Part shown: in pieces, positions 60,197 to 64,000 of the stretch
Layout: each line of letters starts with the position of its first letter
Numbering within the stretch: position 1 is the first letter of the stretch
Assembly: GCF_012489685.1 (NCBI RefSeq)
Contig: NC_080041.1
Coordinates: 33,097,780 to 33,161,779 of the forward strand
Source of the DNA: Lotus japonicus
Taxonomy: Eukaryota; Streptophyta; Magnoliopsida; Fabales; Fabaceae
DNA: 64,000 nucleotides
Direction: 5' to 3'
Position numbers and translations under genes: made by a program
The notes under the pieces: generated by a model
Databases searched by the model: none
What the model was told of the DNA's origin: nothing
Seen by the model: only the letters and a program-made list of their open reading frames with translations

Positions 60197-60775
60197 ATAT
60201 ATATATTCATACATCATTTTCTCTACCATCTCATTTTTTACTCTTCTTCTCTTCTTTTTTTTTTCTCCCATCACATCATGGTCATGGATCATATTTCTCA
60301 CTTATCTCTAATTATACTAAAATACTTGTATGTATAGTAGTATTTATAAATTTAGAATATAAAAATAATGATAGCTACTAATTTAGTATTAGGAACTTTT
60401 TTATTCGTTTCTTAATGTAAACTAAGTCAACCAATTCACCTAAGGATTAGATGATCTAACCAGCAATTAATTGATCCAATACACTTAAAAAGTTGAAGAG
60501 TGAGTCAAGTTTAATAACCCTGAGCTATTCTTATATCAGAAATGGTAGATGACACGAGCATTGGTTCTCGTACCACGGACGATTTACTCTTTTGGTGGTT
60601 TAAAACGGCAAAAAAAAAAAAGTGTAGTTTAATTAAATAAAAAAACTAACATTTTTCCAAGGTTAAAAATTGTCAAAAAAAAGTGTAAATTGTGTGCGGC
60701 ACCAGAATCAGATCTCATGATTTTCCGATGTATAAAAAAAAAAATCAGATCTCATGCCATCTAGTACTCCTATTT
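60197..60775. other. upstream region of the ectodomain locus, no gene
   Basis: AT-rich with several A-runs; no repeat partner or frame recognised. Confidence 0.4.
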
Positions 60776-60776
60776 C

Positions 60777-60786
60777 CTATATATGC
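60777..60786 (+). promoter_or_regulatory. TATA-like box of the ectodomain pseudogene
   Basis: CTATATATGC lies about 85 bases before the start codon at 60868, a position consistent with a plant core promoter. Sequence-only call. Confidence 0.35.
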
Positions 60787-60867
60787 GGTTATTAGTTATA
60801 ATTAAAACACGGAAAAGACTGTCTCTCCCCTCGGTCATTTTGAACGAAGAAAAACAGTTTCTGCCTA

Positions 60868-61745
60868 ATGTGCAGCGTGCGAGCGTTACTGGTGGTCTTG
60901 CTGTTCACCCTTTCACTCCCACGAGGTTGCAGTAACAGAGAGCAAAACCAGGCATGTCCCCCTTCATCCTGCGGCAAAATCCTGGACATAAGTCATCCTT
61001 TTCGGTTGAAAAGTGACCCACAACACTGCGGCCACAAACAGTACGAGCTAGCTTGTGAAGACAACGTGACAGTGTTGTCTCTGTACTCAGCAAAATATCA
61101 TGTGCAGGGCTGCAGGCTATCAACTACAACAATTACACGATCTGAGTGGCTGATCCAGGAATTCAGCAGGCCATTCTCTCCTCCATTCCTCACTATTTTT
61201 TGTTTCAATCCAATTTCTGCGCTACGTATGATAACGGTCTCAGCTGCGCGGATCCATATCATGCCGTTGCCCTAATGACTCCTCTGGAATATGATCAACT
61301 TCTTTTTAAGCATGTTGTTTACGTCAACTGTACTCATCCAGTAACTCACAATCCTACATATGTGGATACTGTTCCTTGGGTGAACTGGTATTCCGGAGGT
61401 TACGTTTACGCCATCGCAGGTGACTTAACAGGGGGGAATTTTGAAGTTGACTGCCGTGTGAAGCTGGTTTCTCCCACATCTTGGTGGGGTCTGGACGGAA
61501 ACAAAATTTCCTATGCTTTGATTCACAGGGCTCTGGTCTATGGATTCGAGATTTCATGGATGCATCTTTCCTGTGAGGAAACTTGCAGGGGTTCAAGTTA
61601 CTGCTTTTTCAACTCTTCCGGCCAGAAACTTCACTGTTCGCACATCTGCTCTTCTTTTCTGGGATATTGGACCCCTGATAGATGCGGTAAAGGAAGTATA
61701 GATTATTGTTTAATTAGGTGTTGTTTAAATGAAAAATCGTGCTAA
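60868..61745 (+). pseudogene. LRK10-like receptor ectodomain exon, broken
   Basis: Starts with a signal peptide (MCSVRALLVVLLFTLSLPRG) and a galacturonan-binding-type domain (CPPSSCGKILDISHPFRLKS). Near 61103-61118 an 8-base imperfect duplication (TGCAGGGC then TGCAGGCT) shifts the frame; in the restored frame a TGA at 61143 replaces a likely Arg. Downstream the ectodomain continues (FQSNFCATYDNGLSC, VDTVPWVNWYSGGYVYA) with conserved cysteines to about 61620. A possible donor (GTAAAGG) lies near 61686. No kinase exon follows in the next 2 kb, so the locus is dead as a receptor kinase. Confidence 0.82.
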
Positions 61746-62747
61746 GTGGACTAAAAATATTTCTAACTCTCATCTTAAATGTTATTGGTCGAGAATTACA
61801 GTGGTTCAATCTAAACTTTGCGTAAAGTCATTTAAATTATTTAAAGGGGTTGTCTAAATGACACATGATAAAGTTTGCGTTAGATAACTCATCATCCAAT
61901 CACATTAGAAACAAGTGAGTTGGAATTTCTAGATTTTATTTATTAATTTATTTCCAACTCATTTATCTCCAATGTGATTGGATAATGCGTTATTTAACCC
62001 AAACTTTATCATGGGTCATTTACACAACTCTAAACTTATTTTATACTTCATTTGCATTTGCATTTGCCTTATTTGGTTTGGAAAATATTTTCACTTTGCA
62101 TTTTCCATTTTCGAAAAACAGTTTTTATGTTCAAATTGTTAAAATTTTAAAACATGTTAGTTTTTGAACTTTGTTTTCATTTTCACCATCAACACTAGCG
62201 AAGCCATGGCTTCCACCAAATTCACCACCACTGTTCAGCTCATTGGATTGTTATCATTTTCAATAAAAATGAAAAGATTTCTTTTTTTAAATCGTATTTT
62301 AACAAATATTTTCAAATGAAACATTAATTTTTTTTTTTGAAACTCAAATGAAACATTATTAAATATAAACAAAATATGTTTCCCGTTTTTTTTTCTGCTA
62401 TTTCTGAAAATAAAAATAGGAATGACAAATTTACTTTTAACTATTTATTCATCTAATTTTCACTTTTTTTTTCATCTCTTTCTTCATTTTTAATCACATT
62501 ATATATCATATTATTTATTTATTTCTTTTGATAGTATGACAGAGTGAAATTGAAGTATTATTGTTAATTAATTTGCATTCATATCCCATGAATTGGTATT
62601 CAATAGAAAATTCATGATTCGACGAAGGAATAAAAATTATTTTATTTACATTCCACTGATCACTCTTTTGGTCTTTTATTTTGTTGCCATCGTCACATGC
62701 AAGTAATTCTATATATTGATATTTTGTTCCATTTTTTCTCATCTAGG
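61746..62747. other. non-coding, presumed intron of the ectodomain pseudogene
   Basis: Very AT-rich with homopolymer runs. GATAAAGTTTG near 61870 and AAACTTTATC near 62000 form an inverted pair in a roughly 150-base segment. No gene. Confidence 0.4.
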
Positions 62748-62953
62748 GAGATGGACTCAGCTGCGTTTTTATGTCAAAGGTAAGCATATTATCACCTTAA
62801 TTAACTTCTGTGCTTTAATAATACTCTTACAGTCTTACTCCCATCCACTTTATGTTACCCCTTACCACATCATTTTGAATCACTCTTTTATCTCACAATT
62901 GATTCACTTGAATATAATTGTATTTGCAGACACTATTGTCGCTATCTTCATAG
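62748..62953 (+). pseudogene. possible small downstream exons of the receptor locus
   Basis: Two short segments have splice-like borders: 62748-62780 (after CTAG, before GTAAGC) and 62930-62953 (after TTTGCAG, before GTGAG). The second encodes DTIVAIFIG, like the start of a membrane segment. Too short for certainty. Confidence 0.25.
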
Positions 62954-63560
62954 GTGAGTTACTTAAGCTTTCTACTATGATAACGGGAACTTTATCCCAT
63001 CATATATATTCGTTTTTTTCTTTTGAACGTACGTATCATATTCGTTATAATAAAGTGGTGTTGTTATTGTTTCTTGATATGTGTGATCTTAACAAAAAAT
63101 TCCTTATATATATTCATATCTAAAGGTGGAAATGAACCGGCCGGCTAGCTCATTGGGATCTATGACCTAACCTACTAAAAGTCGGGTTTAGGCCGGATTT
63201 ATTTGCTAAAAGATTAGGTTTGAACTTTTTTTAAAACTTCATGTATTAATACTAATATATTAATTTTTTTAATTGTAACCAAAAATACTAATAAATTTAA
63301 TATCATGTCTAAAAAATACTAAAAACTAAAAGAGAATAAATCTTAAGATGAAAACCTAAATTAGAGACGTTCTCTCCTTTTGTCTTTCAATCAGTCTGTT
63401 ACTCTTCGAGCTTCTCACCCAGCAGCCGCTCAACTCTTCAAGGCCTAAAGCAATCGCCGTCAAGGCCCGAGGCCTATTAGCTCGCTGACATATTAGCTTG
63501 CGACCTATTAGCCCCAAGGCCTATTAGCCTATTAGCCTATTTAAGATGATATTTTTAGGT
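62954..63560. other. non-coding with a short-period repeat
   Basis: GGTGGAAATGAACCGGCCGGC near 63125 resembles hAT-type termini; the other end is not seen. At about 63450-63545 GGCCTATTAGC is repeated several times. No gene. Confidence 0.4.
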
Positions 63561-63616
63561 AAGTAGAATTTCGAACAGTCACGCAGGCTAGGCAAGGACT
63601 CCTACAAGATACTCGC

Positions 63617-63880
63617 ATGAGCCCTAGATCAGATGTCTCTGCAAAAGGCGGTAACCCAGAAGGAATTAGTGCTCTTGACGACACAGAGTGCTGCGGCAGA
63701 TTGATCGGAGCAGGAGAGTTGGCTCTTCAGACAATTTGGGAAGAGGGATTGAGCTGTCAGGATGTTGGCGCTGGCAGTTTCCTTTTAAGGAAAGAAGTCA
63801 GAAGTGATCCAGGTAAAGGCAAGGTAGGGGCCTTAATTTTAGTACCTAACCCTACCCTAGTGCTTCCTGTGGAGTGTTAG
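63617..63880 (+). CDS. open frame of unknown function, possibly retroelement linker
   Basis: An 87-codon frame, hydrophilic with many Gly, Ser and Glu; the same frame stays open for a further 120 bases after the TAG stop, to the window edge. Style and the sequence further downstream resemble the linker between ORF1 and endonuclease in plant LINEs, but no domain is visible. I do not recognise it. Low certainty that it is a gene. Confidence 0.25.
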   Translation: MSPRSDVSAKGGNPEGISALDDTECCGRLIGAGELALQTIWEEGLSCQDVGAGSFLLRKEVRSDPGKGKVGALILVPNPTLVLPVEC

Positions 63881-64000
63881 GAGGCAAGGATCTTACCTCG
63901 TATAGCTTTTGTGAGGCACGGGGAGCAGGGGACAAGCACAGAGTCAGACTGCCCTGATGGGGTTGACCTTGATAAGGAGGTATGTGAAAGCCCAAAGTCA

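Overview
The window is nuclear DNA of a flowering plant. Evidence: GT-AG introns, receptor kinases of the LRK10-like family, Tekay, Athila and SIRE retrotransposons, many L1-type LINEs, and small hAT and Mutator-like elements. Element families and sequence style suggest a papilionoid legume; this is inference and I cannot name a species. No prokaryotic system, CRISPR array or RNA gene was found. Most of the window is transposable elements of several ages, with a few host gene loci between them.

Region 1-26974 is one nested stack. The outer element is a Ty3/gypsy Tekay chromovirus on the + strand (3' part of its 5' LTR at 14956-15844, gag-pol 15956-20341, 3' LTR 20354-26974). An L1-type LINE sits in its 5' LTR (2756-14955). 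The LINE carries a complete Athila-lineage element on the - strand (2910-12662, duplication TTATG) and, further upstream, the end of a SIRE-type Ty1/copia LTR (2635-2755). That LTR is in turn cut by a gypsy-type LTR (1-2634). A relative of that LTR, 4.6 kb long, is inserted in the 3' LTR of Tekay (22340-26903, duplication CTCAC). The missing first part of the Tekay 5' LTR and of the LINE should lie left of the window.

Region 27000-32300 holds two decayed LINE copies on the - strand, one carrying a small hAT element. Region 32989-36066 is a broken LRK10-like receptor kinase. A 542-bp Mutator-like MITE lies inside its kinase domain and a 1286-bp SIRE solo LTR inside its C-terminal tail, each with clear target duplications. 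A second MITE with the same termini follows at 36520-37062, then another partial SIRE LTR.

Region 38900-44300 contains exon fragments of two unrelated host genes, a PMT-type methyltransferase and the zinc-finger protein SUF4, followed by a repeat cluster, a LINE tail and a Helitron-like 3' terminus. Region 44540-51890 holds two - strand LINEs, one flanked by a 50-bp direct repeat. Region 52634-60200 has a 1-kb hAT derivative, small repeats and the only gene that looks intact: an LRK10-like receptor kinase on the - strand (55808-57718, two exons, 605 residues). A third LRK10-like locus, an ectodomain pseudogene, lies at 60868-61745 on the + strand. The three receptor loci suggest a local LRK10-like cluster, a class usually associated with defence or surface signalling, that is being eroded by transposon insertion. 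I found no convincing unknown molecular system; the most informative features are the insertion history and the broken or altered receptor kinases.
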